Below, in pieces: positions 46,627 through 58,188 of a stretch of 64,000 nucleotides of DNA. The DNA comes from Nereocystis luetkeana (lineage: Eukaryota > Sar > Phaeophyceae > Laminariales > Laminariaceae). Each line of letters begins with the position of its first letter. The first letter of the stretch is position 1. The stretch lies in contig JARUPZ010000035.1 in the NCBI GenBank assembly GCA_031213475.1, positions 733,336 to 797,335 on the forward strand, given 5' to 3'. The notes beneath the pieces were generated by a model. That model was not told where the DNA came from. It saw only the letters and a program-made list of their open reading frames with translations, and searched no databases. A program made the translations under genes and the position numbers.

Positions 46627-46715
46627 TAGGATGGAAGAATCGGCACGGACACTGGTTGTGCTGGATGTCGACGGGTAGAAAGAACGGTTTAATGTGAAGA
46701 ACACACACACACACA
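46627..46715 (-). repeat. Repeat C end fragment with CA tail
   Basis: Only the terminal ~80 bp of repeat C is present (GATGTCGACGGGTAGAAAGA ... TTAATGTGAAGAA), followed by a CA microsatellite. This suggests the element's end carries a (CA)n tail. Confidence 0.6.
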
Positions 46716-46770
46716 CACGTAGAAACGTCATCGAGCTTTGTTACGCCACTAGCAACATTTTTACGACTAC

Positions 46771-46887
46771 TGCGGGGGAACAGAGCAATTAAGACCAAGT
46801 ATGATTATTAATAGTCAAAATGTCGGAATATATACCGGTAGTTTTTTATGTGTATGATGGGTCCTGATCACTACGGTCGCCCGAAAT
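46771..46887. repeat. MITE-B copy 8 (diverged)
   Basis: The ends TGCGGGGGAACAGAGCAATT and TCACTACGGTCGCCCGAAAT keep size, AT-rich core and end pattern, with several mutations. Confidence 0.55.
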
Positions 46888-46979
46888 AGAACTCTAGTAC
46901 GAGCACTCGTAGGATGCTCTCGGTGACGCCTCGGAGGTAGGTGCGTACGCAGGGTTCGGCAAATAAATACAGAGAAATA

Positions 46980-47180
46980 GAAATGTGACTTTCGGGCAAA
47001 GCGATTTCGTGTTGAGACTTCGGCATGTGACTTCGAGATGTGACTTTATTTTTTTTGTCGTTGTGACTCCGGAATGTGAACTTCAAAACGTGAATCCGAG
47101 ATGCAATATGGAGACGTGACTATGTACACAGGTGCAGTAACGCTTGAATTCCGGCTTCGAAGCGTGACCTCAGAAGCGTG
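46980..47180. repeat. Degenerate minisatellite, TGTGACTTCGg unit
   Basis: About ten diverged copies of ATGTGACTTCGGa / ACGTGACT, 15-20 bp apart, next to MITE-B copy 9. Confidence 0.6.
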
Positions 47181-47210
47181 GCTTGAAAATCTGCAATACC
47201 ACTATTATGT

Positions 47211-47317
47211 ATTACGGGGGACCATAATTAATAGGACCTATGGTATACATAAAAACCTTTATACTTGAACATTTTTACTAACAATATTTGGTCCTATTAA
47301 CTATGGCCCCCCGTAAG
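47211..47317. repeat. MITE-B copy 9
   Basis: The ends are TATTACGGGGGACCATAATT and TTAACTATGGCCCCCCGTAA. The interior is nearly identical to copy 7. Confidence 0.85.
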
Positions 47318-48325
47318 AGTATGGTATGGTGCCCGGTAGCAATCAGAACCAGACATGCATGGTGTGTGTGAAAATACTGCAGGGGGATATCCCTATTTTT
47401 TGGGAATCACCGTTGGTACTGACTACTATGCGGCCCACCGCAATAAATGTTCCCGCGAAAAGCAGGTGCTTCGAAGACGTCCCTTCCAAGAGGGCGAGGG
47501 CGACGAGGAGGAAGGAAGCGAAGAGAGCGACGCAGACTCCGCCAGTGCTTAGCACCGCTACTACTACGCGCGGACAGCTTGTCGAGGCCTAAACGTAGAA
47601 ATATGTAAAAAAAAAGGATAGCGTAGAGCTGGGTTGGATGCTGAGATTATTGTAAGTGTGTACCACGGAAGTTTTGTTGAGGACACAAAAAGTAATGACG
47701 TAAGTGATGAGAACCTATAGAGTCGGGGGGGACACCAAGTGGGTGCGAGGGGCAACGGGGAGCGAGGCGCAATGTGCCCCGGGGTGCTGCATGTTTGCCT
47801 CCGGCATTCGTTAGAGGGGGCACTGTATGCCATGAGCCAAACACTACTGCTCTGTCTGCGCTATCTCTCTCAGCCATTTTCTTTCGATGACGACGGGTTT
47901 CCCCTTTCGGGATCCGTGCATGCGAGAACCGCAAACGTTGCAGGGATACGCGCCGTATGTACAATGCTATCCGGCTTACGAACGAGCGCACAACTGACGG
48001 GCAAGCGATGTAAAACGACTGGCTTGCCGGTGGTGTCTATTAACAGGAAGAGCCGCAATAGGGCGGCCACGGCAAAACGCCTCCTCTGTTTACGTGAACA
48101 CGATTCTCCAGCATATACGAAATATATACAGTAACAGTCTCTCTGTAGTGTCGGTTGAGTAGCGCCGGTAGCTCTATTGTAGTACCTGTGAACTCGCTTG
48201 ACACAGACGGGATTACCCAGTGTGGTGGTGTGCGTAGTATTGCCGGTTGCTGCTATAATAGTGCCGGCATTGGTTGGCGCATGCCGACACTTTAGAGGGA
48301 ACATTGCTCAACACATTGCCGGTAT

Positions 48326-48405
48326 AATTATTATTTCTCTTGCCATCCGACAATGTGAAGCATGATCTTCAACATGGATCACTCATAACTTTCCCGACAG
48401 AAGAA
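48326..48405 (-). repeat. AAT-tailed repeat D, inverted fragment
   Basis: On the minus strand it reads AAGTTATGAGTGATCCATGT, the GCATGATCTTC block and CATTGTCGGATGGCAAGAGA, then a short AAT tail. Confidence 0.65.
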
Positions 48406-48520
48406 TATATAGTAGCTTGCCATATCAGTTTAGCGCGCTTCTTTCCGGACATGTACGTGCCAACCCAACGGTGTGAGTGCACTATAATACTAGACGGTAT
48501 CCTTACACATTCGAAATGCT

Positions 48521-48790
48521 ACATGGGATTACCCTGGGCTGGGTGGTCGATCGATCTTTTACCGGTATAGCTCAGTAGGTATCACCTTCTCATTTGACGT
48601 CGTCGAGGACACGGGTTCGACCCTCACTTCAAACGTTTCTTTTATAAAAACGCTTGCGCGTGCGTCCCTAAAAACACATATCTCCCTGATTCCCCAGGAA
48701 TTGAAACGAAGCGGGTTGGTCAGCGTACGGCCGCACACGGTACCGACGCCCCAAAAACCGTTCAGAGGGGGGGGGGAGTGTTACAACGAT
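48521..48790 (+). repeat. SINE-1 copy with tRNA-like promoter
   Basis: It begins GGGATTACCCTGGGCTGGGT. Then come TATAGCTCAGTAGGTATCAC (A-box-like) and ACGGGTTCGACCCTCAC (B-box/T-arm-like), spaced as in a tRNA, and a ~190-bp unrelated body. The ends do not form a tRNA acceptor stem, so it is a tRNA-derived SINE, not a tRNA gene. The same ~270-bp unit is present inverted at 60838-61120. Confidence 0.75.
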
Positions 48791-48880
48791 TACCATGGGC
48801 TAGGCAATCGATCGATATTTTACCCCTGTAGCTCACAGAAGGTAACACTTTGACAGAATCATGAACACGACTATTCATAG
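48791..48880 (+). repeat. Truncated second SINE-1 copy in tandem
   Basis: It starts directly after the first copy with GATTACCATGGGCTAGGCAA and the TTTTACCCCTGTAGCTCACA head, then loses similarity after the A-box region. Confidence 0.55.
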
Positions 48881-51349
48881 ACGCTTGCACCCCCAGCCAC
48901 CGCTGAACAAGGAGCCCCTTGGTGAGCGGGCTCACTCCTACGAGCATACCTGGTACTATTCATTTGGTCTTCCCCTCCCCGGGTATACACTTTTCATCAC
49001 CCCGCGCACAGCCTAGTGACAGAGCCCGCCATTTGACGAATCTATGCAACAGACAGCATCGATTTTCTCATCAACTCCGCTGCTAAAGGTGCAGCTCGAC
49101 TTCACCGGGGGTGCACTCATGCCATGCGTGGCTGCAGTTGTAACTATAAAAGCCGGCGTCCCCGGGGGCTTGGTAGGCGGTTCGCGTGCCTGCTAAGGTC
49201 AATTTCGTGGGTTCAAGTCTCACCGAGTGCATACTCGTACAGTAGGGACTTTTCGTGCAAACTCGTACAGTAGGGACTTTTCCTTGCATACAAAATGAAA
49301 AGCGGAAAGCGCGAGAGCGTGAGTCTGCAGCCTTCGGTGAAAATCAACGAGCATTGGGGATGCTGAACCCTACGATGCGCGATAAAAAATGAAGGCACGG
49401 CGTACCGGGCGGGAGAAGGGACAACACCTGCGACCACGGCTTATCCAGAAGATCGCTGAGGGTAAAACCTCCTACGGGTTAAGTTGGGAAGTGGCGGTGA
49501 TGGTCAACAGAAAAAAAAACCCTCGCACCCCCACAACGCCGGGACGGAGCACGTCGGCTTTTCGCTGGCCAGGCAGACATTGCTTGCACCCAGCGTGAAG
49601 CGTCGTGAGGTGTTCGGCGAGTCCCGAGATGAAAACTGGGCTACTGTAGTACTGACTGTGATACCTTTGCCTCTTTTATTCCAACACCGTGCCTCGAATT
49701 CCACGTCAACCTTCCCACCCAGTGAGATGATAAAGATGTATTCTGAACACCACACTGTCGGGCGCTAAACACACGGCTTCATCATTATGCACGGCCACCA
49801 AACACCTGGTTTGTCTCATGCCTGAAGGAAGGCCGCATGTGTGTAGACCTTGGCCCAGCTTGAAAAAAAAGGTGGTGTCAAGCTCTGGACGAATATACGA
49901 CGAGTAGTTTTTAGTCACTGACATGAAGCGGAAATACAAGGACCTTTTAGGCGTTTTCAGTAGGGCCCGAGTGTAGAGGTAAGGGAATGGAAGGCAGGAA
50001 CTAGCTAGGAAGGCAGCTTCTCTTTGCTCAGGAGACTTCTTGTATGGCAGCAGCCCTCTTTGTGATGAGAGACGGAAGGGAACAGTTGAGAGTGAGCGAT
50101 TCGGCAGGGGCTGGCATCAAGCCCATTCCGCTCTTCTTCTATTGCCCGCCCGCTAGACGGGTAAAGGCACGTGTCCGAGGAACTTTCCTCCGGCGCTCGT
50201 CTACATCTCTCCTATTGGTTATCCCAACCATTGTACTAAAATGAAAAGTCCAGAGCCCCGGGGATACCCTTCGGGTGTTTACAGGACTTTGATACTACGG
50301 CTACCCCACGAACATTCTACAACCACGTACTACTAATAGTCTACGTCACACATTACTATGAAGACAAAATGGTTCTTACGTTTCCGTCCAAGGTGAAATT
50401 TAATGCTTGACTGTAAACAGTACCTCAAGAATCCTAACCCTATAACCCCGACTGCCTGGGAAAGTTCTCGGAATAAGGGTGAATCGAGGATTAAGTACAA
50501 AACTACCAACCATTTTGCCGAAACTGCATCAAGTGCTGTAAGTGGTGAACACCACCCCCACACTGCTTGGAGGGTGTTGTGCCGTGCCGATGGAGATTGA
50601 CGTCGTCAATTGATCGGTAAAAGGGTATGCAGCGACGCCTGCTCAGAACGTCGGTGTCCCTCGACCCAGTTGCGGGTATACAGTAGAGTAACGTATCACA
50701 CGGGTGATAATAAGGTAACACACACCCCTCGGACGAATCCCAAAGCTGGCTTTCTCGACAAACCGGGAAAGGAGAGTGCCAAAAACGCCGAACGACGTAC
50801 TTTTGGAAGTTGTCTCGGACGAAATCTTCCTCAACAAAGCTGCCATGCTTGGTTGGGTGCGCCCTCCCTGGATTTTGATCAAATAGGCTCCAAAATTCAT
50901 GCCAGGGGGTGCGCTTTCTTCTCGCCCCGTGTGATACGCGGTAGGTGGTAGCCTAAACAACGCCGAAAACCCTGAGAGACGTCCCAGGGCATACGTGCAT
51001 GCGTGTGTACGCGCACCTCCTCCTGCTGGAAGCGTAGGTACACTTCACGGCGGGGGGGCAAGTGTGAAAATTAAAATTTGCACGCGTTCGTTTCGATGTG
51101 GTCGTTCACCAAAAACATATTTCACACCGCCAGGTACTGCTGTATATACGTACATACTTTGCGCCATGATGCGGAGGGATTTGGATGGGTAGGGGCGGCG
51201 GAGAGAGCATGCTTCCCATCCATGCTCGTATCCTAGTTCGTGATGATGGTCGCAGACGGGCTCCAATAATTCCGTAGGGAAAACGTCCCTCAGGATAAAT
51301 CTCTGCCGGTACCGGTGTGAAGTATGGGAGCTGGGGGGGGGGGGGGGGG

Positions 51350-51936
51350 TAGCGGTCGGGGGGGGGGGGGGGGGGAGGGGAGCGAGGGGGGCAGGGCGGG
51401 GGAGGAGGGATTGGTAGGGAGAAGCTGCGAATGATCATAAGGATCAGCTGCCTCTACCTCCGAGGCGCGCAAGCGCCAACACTACGCTCGCCCGAAATAT
51501 GTGTCCTTGAACGAACGGAGTCACAAGCTTGCCACGTTAGCAGTGGAAAGCTTTATGCTTCTCGGGGTAGAGGGCAGTAAGTTCATCGGCCAACTGGCAG
51601 CTATTAATAGTGTCGTGGGGGGGAGGGATGGTGGGTCGATGGGAAGGAAAGGATTGGTGAAGGAACGCCTACTCCAAATCGTCTCGGTGACTACACAGGT
51701 CGCCATTTCCTGGTCGATGAACTTACTGCCCTCTACCCCGAGACGCACAAAGCTTTCCACTGCTAAAGTGGCAAGTTTGTGACTCCGTTCGTCAAAGGAC
51801 ACATATCTCGGACGAACGTAGTGTTGGCGCTTGCGCGCCTCGGAGGTAGAGGCAGCTGATCTATCGTGATCATTTGCAGCTTCTCCCTACCAATCCCTCC
51901 CCCCCCGCCCCGCCCCCCTCGCCCCCCCGACCGCTA
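51350..51936. repeat. Foldback (large inverted repeat) element
   Basis: The left arm 51350-51597 and right arm 51711-51936 are inverted copies (for example ACTTACTGCCCTCTACCCCG pairs with CGGGGTAGAGGGCAGTAAGT). They are separated by a ~113-bp spacer. Both arms include the same GC-rich poly-G/poly-C outer part. The transcript would fold into a ~230-bp hairpin. Translations of the two arms mirror each other and are not genes. Confidence 0.85.
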
Positions 51937-52139
51937 CATAGGGTATCGCGATTTAGACTCCTGCTTAGGGGTCGTCAGGAATCGAGAAGGAACAGGGGGG
52001 GAGGGGGGGGGGATGGCAGACCCAAACCGATGGCGTGGGGGTGGAACTTGGATGCGGCTTAGGATTTAAGAACTAAAGTAACGACTACGTACATAATATT
52101 ATTATTATGCTTGCCAATATTATTGAGATGTAGGAGGCA

Positions 52140-52412
52140 GCAATGACAAAACACATAGGGTATCGTAGATAAACATAAAGGAAAGTAGACATAGAACGTA
52201 GATAGACCTTTTGTGCATAGGTTTCCTTTGTATCCGGGGATTTCTTCCTTCAGGAATGTTTTGAGTGATCAACGTTGAAGCTCATGCTGCACATCGTCGA
52301 ATGGCAAACATAATAATAATTACTGTTATAAATAGTCGTTTAAAAATTTTAGAACAACACTACACATTGTCAGATGGCAAGCATAATAATAATAATCACA
52401 ATAATAATAATG
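52140..52412 (+). repeat. AAT-tailed repeat D, two tandem copies
   Basis: A long copy (GTAGATAAACATAAAGGAAA ... CACATCGTCGAATGGCAAAC plus AAT) is followed by a short copy (CACTACACATTGTCAGATGG plus AAT). The order is the same as at 17.2 kb but reversed in length. Confidence 0.65.
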
Positions 52413-52425
52413 GCAAGGAAGGGGG

Positions 52426-52618
52426 TAGTGAAGGAACGCCTGCTCCAAATCGTCTCGGTGACCACTCAGGCCGCCATTTCGAGGAGGGTGTCGAGGTTCA
52501 AGCTTCAGCTTAGGGACCGCCAAGAAGGAAGAAGGAACAGGGGAGGGAAGGACGACAGACCCACACCGATGGCGTGGGGATGGAGCTTGGACGCAGCTTA
52601 GGATTTAAGGATTGAACG
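52426..52618 (+). repeat. Uninterrupted copy of sequence flanking the foldback
   Basis: GTGAAGGAACGCCTGCTCCA through GCCATTTCG repeats 51657-51710. CCGATGGCGTGGGGATGGAG through GCTTAGGATTTAAG repeats 52027-52072. The two halves are joined here but separated by the right foldback arm at 51.7-51.9 kb. Confidence 0.65.
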
Positions 52619-52675
52619 TAATGAGAAGGAAGGAGCAAATACAGCAACTATAGTAGACAAGCCGAAAGTTGGCAC

Positions 52676-52806
52676 GGAAGGGAGGTAGACTTGGTGCATG
52701 GGTTTTCTTTTGTTCCGAGGTTTTCTTCTTTCGGGAAAGTTATGAGTGATCCATGTTGAAGATCATGCTGCACATTGTTCGATGGCAAAATAAATAATAA
52801 TAATAC
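52676..52806 (+). repeat. AAT-tailed repeat D, copy near 52.7 kb
   Basis: GAAGGGAGGTAGACTTGGTG, TCTTTCGGGAAAGTTATGAG and GCACATTGTTCGATGGCAAA, then AATAAT units. Confidence 0.7.
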
Positions 52807-53776
52807 CGTATTGAATTGGGTATATGGGACGGGTGTGGTATAGCACCGGCTGCGGGAGGGAGTGGCACTTCGCACAAAAAAAGTGAATGGAGTCTGTTCC
52901 AGAACGTGTGATCTGATGTATCGGCTGCCCCGCAGGATGCTGGGTACATCCAAATACGAAAAAGGCATCTATATACCAGTATGTACGAGTACAGCATCGT
53001 ATATAACAGTCAGTACGCAGAGACACAGCAACAACAGTACTGTAGTACTGCTGTAGTATATCACAGGCACGCATGCACACATGCGAGCGCGACACACAGA
53101 AAATATGAGTACATGCGACTCAAATATATACCAGGTATAAAATAAATGGGAAATAGAGCGAGCGGCTGTGAAAATATCCAGTTGGTTGTCCGTTCGTCCC
53201 CGTAATTAGGTGCTCTACCGGTATGTAAGCGGTGCGTATCTTTTATCTGGCGTCTTTATATTAATACTACAACAACAAGTAGGTACGAGTAACGAAGCAT
53301 TAATTTTCATGAGAACGAGGAGACTCTACTGCTGCCACCCTAGACTTGACCGTCCCTCTTGCTGAGGCAGGCCCCTCGAGCCTCCCGAGCTTCCCGCTAC
53401 CACGTACTGCTGTGCTTGGCATGCTTTCTATTTTACGTACATAGACGGGCGCTTCTACATAACAACATGCTCCGACGACGACTATACTGCTGTTCGTACC
53501 GGCCTGGATTTTCTGCGAGGTTCTCTGCTTGAACCGCAGATCTGAGATCGGCGGTTTCACTTCTTTACTTCTGAAAACACGATTTATGTCGGTAAATGCT
53601 GTCGGTAAACCGACGGTCGAAATCCCTTCTTTTTAAAGATTCGCTTCGTCATGTTGTCGTGTCGGGGTTGTCATCGCGCCACCCAACCTCACCCCACTCT
53701 GTTTTCTCCTGTCCTCCCAGCCGAAAACATACCCCAACCTCTTTTTCTTTTCTCTACACCCCAAGCCCAACCCAAG

Positions 53777-53838
53777 ATGAAGTCCGCCGTGATCGCCATC
53801 GCATGCGCCGCCGGCGCCCAGGCCTTCGTGGCCCCTAG
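53777..53838 (+). CDS. LHCF: LHCF exon 1 (signal peptide)
   Basis: It encodes almost exactly the ER signal peptide plus the AFVAP cleavage motif, and ends with the first two bases of a Ser codon. A pyrimidine-rich leader (53690-53770) precedes it, typical of a highly expressed gene's 5' UTR. Confidence 0.92.
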
Positions 53839-56800
53839 GTAAGCCTGCGTCTGGTTGTTCTGGGTTGACCCAATAGTTTGGGGTGTGTCTGTCGTCTCGT
53901 GTCCTTCTTGCGATAACTGAGTGTAGAACAGCAACGAAAGATACCGAGAACTCAAATCAAGAGCGTTCATGATGAAGCGAATCCTACCCCGTCCGCGAAA
54001 TCGATTCAGCGCGCTAGGGACGACTCGCGAGCACCTCTGTCGCTCGCTGGAGCGAAGCGACGGAGACCGCTCTCTCGACGGCCGCGCTTGGCTCGTTTCG
54101 GTCCCTGATCAGTTCTTGAGGTAGCGATCTTTTCCCACTAAACGTCAACACCCTTGAGATACGCCGCATGTGAACCTTGGTTGCCTTCCCCTCTCGATAG
54201 CTCGCGCGCTTCCGCGTGTGATCGCGCTTCTCGCGTATCATGCCAGTGACTACAAACGTCTCTCGACCGCGCCACTGCTCTTATATGCGATTGACCCTGT
54301 GCACGTTGTCTCTGTTCGGCACTGGGCCGTAGCCCTCGCCGCTCCACGGCCTATCTGTAGTTTCATGTTACACGAGAGTAGTAGGCAGGGACCTGATGCG
54401 AGAGGCTGGAATCCATTATTTTTTCGTTCGAACCAGCGCGTATACTTGGCTCGAATAGTTTTACCATCCATGGGTACTACTCGGACCCTTTTCTGTAGCG
54501 CGCGGTTGGTTGTGAAACGATGGCGAATGCTCCTCGGACACGCCACGCGCGTGTCTACTCGGCCTACGGCTTCGCGGTCGCAGGATCGCAGAGCGCCAAG
54601 GACTCGCATACATCCAGACGCCTCTGGATCCATGAGTTGAGCCACGTCGTCCACATCCGGAGAGTTTTTTTTTGTACTTTTTGGTTGTGTCGCCCGCCCA
54701 TCTTTTTTTCGATGCTCCGCTGCTGCTGCTGCTGCTGCTGTTTCACTTTCAAGCTCGCGCGTGCCGCTCGCCACGCTCGCCACCACCAGAAAGGCAGCCG
54801 ACACCTATTCAACAGAAGCAGTAGGCTTGATAGACTGCCCACGTTGTGTGTGCTTCCGTGCGCGGCCTTGATGTGGCGTTCCGGTGTATGAACGGAATAC
54901 AGCAGCGATGTCGAAATAAGGTGGCTCTTTGGAATATTGCCGCCATCCTTTTTTTTCTCTTATGTGTCCCCTCTCGGCCGAACGAAGCCCAACAAGGTCG
55001 GTCCGTGTTACTCCCCGTACGAATTCTCGTCACATACTCGTAGCTCGCTCGCGTGAGTCAATGCCAACCGATCGGTGTATCAACAGCTTGCCTTCGCGCA
55101 CGAGTTTTTTTCTCTCACTCCGCGCTCACAGGCCGTAGCTCGCTCGTTCGCCCGAGGGATTTTACAGCAGCATGCATTATTTTTTACTATAGACTTGTCG
55201 GTTGCTGAAAAAAGTATCACGCCATATCTTGCTTCCTCTATCGCCTCAACTTGCGTCGGCTTTATCCCATCCATGCCAAGTGAGTAAGTATGAGGCCATA
55301 CACACAACACGTGTCGTATAAATATGATAAAACACCATCAGCAGCAGTATCGCATACCCGACGTACAGCAGCAGTGCCACTCCCCTCACCAGCTCTGTTA
55401 CTAGCAGCAGCAGCAGCAGCTTAGCTGTTGATAGCCCAGCGCGATTGTAGGTGGGCGCTGCGTGTTTCACGAGCAACCACAAAACATCGGCATTTTTTTT
55501 TTCGCCATCGTTTGTGCAAGCAAAATGAAACCTCCCAACCACAACCTGTACGAGCATGAAGGTTCTCTGCTGCTGCTGCTGTTTATCATGCAGCAGCACT
55601 GAACGGCTGCTGCTGCTGCTGCTACTACTGCTGCTGTTCCATGCTGTGTACGATGCCACGAATAGGGCGCAGCGAGGGGTATAGAGCGCCCTCGTGCAAT
55701 CAAACTGGGACTTCGCTGCTGCTGTACTGCTGTTGCTGTGGAATCTCGTTTTTTTTTCACTGCTTGCTGCTGCTGTTCGCAAAAAATACGTTGTTGTGGA
55801 GCTGGAGGTCATGCACGCATTCAACTGAGTATCATATGTAGCGCAACGATAGGTATCTTAGCACTGCGAGACTCGTTCGCCTCGTGAACTGTTGTTCCCT
55901 CGTGATTAATTTACCAGTGGTCTATTTACCACAGGTGTTCTGCTGTTCTGCGTACACCTTCTCATTCAATACCAGGTTATACATAAAGCAGTAGCTGTAC
56001 GTATCGTAATACCTCTGTACCTGGTACTGGGTACTCGTATGTACCAGGTATGAAATACATATACAGCAGTAGTACACTATTCATACGATTAATACCCGGC
56101 CGTGATTCTGTGCTCGGTGTGCTCGGGTGTACCACGATCCATTCGCACATGATAACATTTCATTGTCTTCTCTCTTGCACGTAACGGTCAGTATGCGTAC
56201 GACATGTACCGATTATTAACAAGGACGCCGAACCGTTTTTATTACTTGCCCTTTGGATTCCACCCACTCGACCGATCGTACTGTAAATCCTATTGGTATT
56301 AATTACGCCCCCCGCCTACCCCCCTTTTTGCAGCGCGTTCAACGGCGCCGCCCTCTCGACCCCGGCGAAGTCCTCCTCCGCGATGAAGATGTCCTTCGAG
56401 TCCGAGATCGGCGCCCAGGCTCCCCTCGGCTTCTGGGACCCGCTCGGCCTCCTCGCCGACGCCGACCAGGAGAGGTTCGAGCGCCTCCGGTACGTGGAGG
56501 TGAAGCACGGCCGCATTGCGATGCTCGCCATCGCGGGGCACCTGACCCAGCAGAACACCCGCCTGCCCGGTATGCTCTCGAACTCGGCGAACCTCTCGTT
56601 CGCTGACATGCCCAACGGTGTGGCGGCTCTTTCCAAGATCCCCCCGGCGGGCCTCGCCCAGATCTTCGGGTTCATCGGCTTCCTCGAGCTGGCGGTCATG
56701 AAGAACGTTGAGGGCTCCTTCCCTGGAGACTTTACCATCGGCGGCAACCCCTTCGCTTCCTCGTGGGACTCCATGTCCTCGGAGACGCAGGCCTCCAAGC

Positions 56801-56928
56801 GCGCGATCGAGCTCAACAACGGCCGCGCCGCGCAGATGGGTATCCTGGGAATGATGGTGCACGAGGAGCTCTCCAACCAGCCCTACATCATCAACGACCT
56901 CCTCGGCGCGTCGTACTCCTTTAACTAA
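53777..56928 (+). CDS. LHCF: Fucoxanthin-chlorophyll a/c light-harvesting protein
   Basis: Join 53777-53838 and 56334-56928 (657 nt, 218 aa). Exon 1 encodes MKSAVIAIACAAGAQAFVAP, a signal peptide with the AxAF cleavage motif for complex plastids. The intron has GTAAGC and TTTTTGCAG borders and an AG|C serine junction. The mature protein has the three LHC helices: LRYVEVKHGRIAMLAIAGHL (ExxHxR pigment and salt-bridge site), IFGFIGFLELAV, and KRAIELNNGRAAQMGILGMM (ExxNxR). Its length is normal for the family. It binds chlorophyll a/c and fucoxanthin in the thylakoid membrane. ATG 53777 was chosen because an in-frame upstream ATG (53651) would bury the signal peptide. The coding sequence is GC-rich compared with its intron. 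Confidence 0.96.
53839..56333 (+). other. 2.5-kb intron of the LHCF gene
   Basis: The intron is bounded by GTAAGC and TTTTTGCAG. It holds CAG/CTG triplet runs (about 54718-54742, 55402-55423 and 55568-55636), several GTACCAGGTA-type motifs near 56020-56050, and no convincing coding sequence on either strand. Confidence 0.85.
56334..56928 (+). CDS. LHCF: LHCF exon 2 (transit peptide and mature LHC protein)
   Basis: It begins with the last base of the split Ser codon and encodes SAFNGAALSTPAKSSSAMKM, the transit peptide, and then all three membrane helices without interruption. It ends DLLGASYSFN and TAA. Confidence 0.95.
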
Positions 56929-58157
56929 AGCCCTGCTTTTTTTTAGCGCTGCACGGGGAGTGACGGGGGGGGGGGGAGTTAAAAGAAATCGTAGCAGCGT
57001 CCATTCCAGCGCGCATCGCTACCGATTGTCGGGGTAATATCAGGGGAGAAAAGTTATTTTCTCTTCTCTTGTTTTTTCCCGGCTTCATCGGCCTTGTGTG
57101 TGGGAGTGTTTGAGGGTGTTGCATGTTTCTTTCGTTACGTGCATGTGCTTTTGTTTCCTTTTTTTGGGCATATGATCGCGGTGTTTTAATTTTTACGTGT
57201 TTTGAGCAGCAAGCTTGGGGGCGTAGCCATGACCTTTTTTTCGTTTCCTTGCGTCGTCCCCCTCCTCCCCCCCCGCCAACGCCTTCCTTGCAATGCCCGA
57301 CCTGACCCGAGTGGGGGTGCGTGTGGGGTGTAGGGGGGAGGGGGGGGTCGGGGCAGCAATCGAACCAAGAGGGGTTATCCTTTTCACGCGGTAGATGTCG
57401 AGAGGGGGTTTTGCGCCGTTCCTGGCAGCAATATTCTTTCGGTTGTAGTTAGTTTTTCTTCCTTGTTAGTTACTGTGGGGCGTATGGGGCGGTATCTCGG
57501 AGCGCTTCGAATTTTGGCAGATTGATCGATCGATGATAGAGTAGAGGGGACGGGGGATGGAAGCAACGCGTCGCGAATGCTGATTGGTTGGTTGGTTGTC
57601 TGTTAGATTTTTTTTATGTTGCGTTTCGTGGGGGGTTTTCCTTGCGTGCCCCGCGTGTGTTGAGCATATACTTTTGTGGTGTGAGGCTTTCCGTCTTGTT
57701 TGAGTCTGCAGTACCGGCCGGTGCTGTTATCAGGAGGGAGATGGATGGAACGGTATGGTGTCAGTTTTTTCTTGGATGAGGGGGAGGAGGAGGAAGCCTA
57801 CTTTTTTTTTCTTGTGTGTGCTCCACAAATCGAGAGGGGAGAGAGTGAGGTGCAGGTTTACTTCGTTGTTGTTGGTGTTTTGTTGATCTTTTGGTCCAAG
57901 GGAGTGCCACGCAACGAAATAATGAGAAACCCGTTTTCCCAGATTTGTTTTCTACATGAAACGTCCACATGTTTTAATTTCGTGTTGCGCGCCGTGCACG
58001 CGTTGTTCCAGTCGTCTGCTTTTAAGTTCGACGGCTGATGATCGATCGTGTTTCTTCCATGAACACAATCACATTATGAATGAATGTTTTCAATGCTGTC
58101 CTCGTTTTATATCACGAGTGTCTTATCTGGTACGTACAGAAAGAACGGTTTGCCGTG

Positions 58158-58188
<31 letters not shown>

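Larger units (their letters stand above)
43780..53590. other. Repeat island between the fusion gene and LHCF
   Basis: Nearly half of this stretch is recognisable SINE, MITE, repeat C, repeat D, foldback or simple-repeat sequence. A short ORF at 47355-47552 ends in an acidic tail (EGEGDEEEGSEESDADSASA) and could be an orphan exon, but I found no partner. No other coding signal. Confidence 0.6.

Noticed and set aside
47355-47552. 65-codon ORF with acidic C-terminus
   Set aside because: It could be a terminal exon, but no phase-matched partner was found; mentioned only in the repeat-island entry.
48562-48635. tRNA gene at the GTATAGCTCAGTAGG sequence
   Set aside because: A- and B-boxes are present, but the ends do not pair as an acceptor stem, and the body is repeated elsewhere as a SINE.
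51501-51802. Two similar ORFs on opposite strands (SHKLATLAVESF...)
   Set aside because: They are the two arms of the same foldback repeat, not genes.
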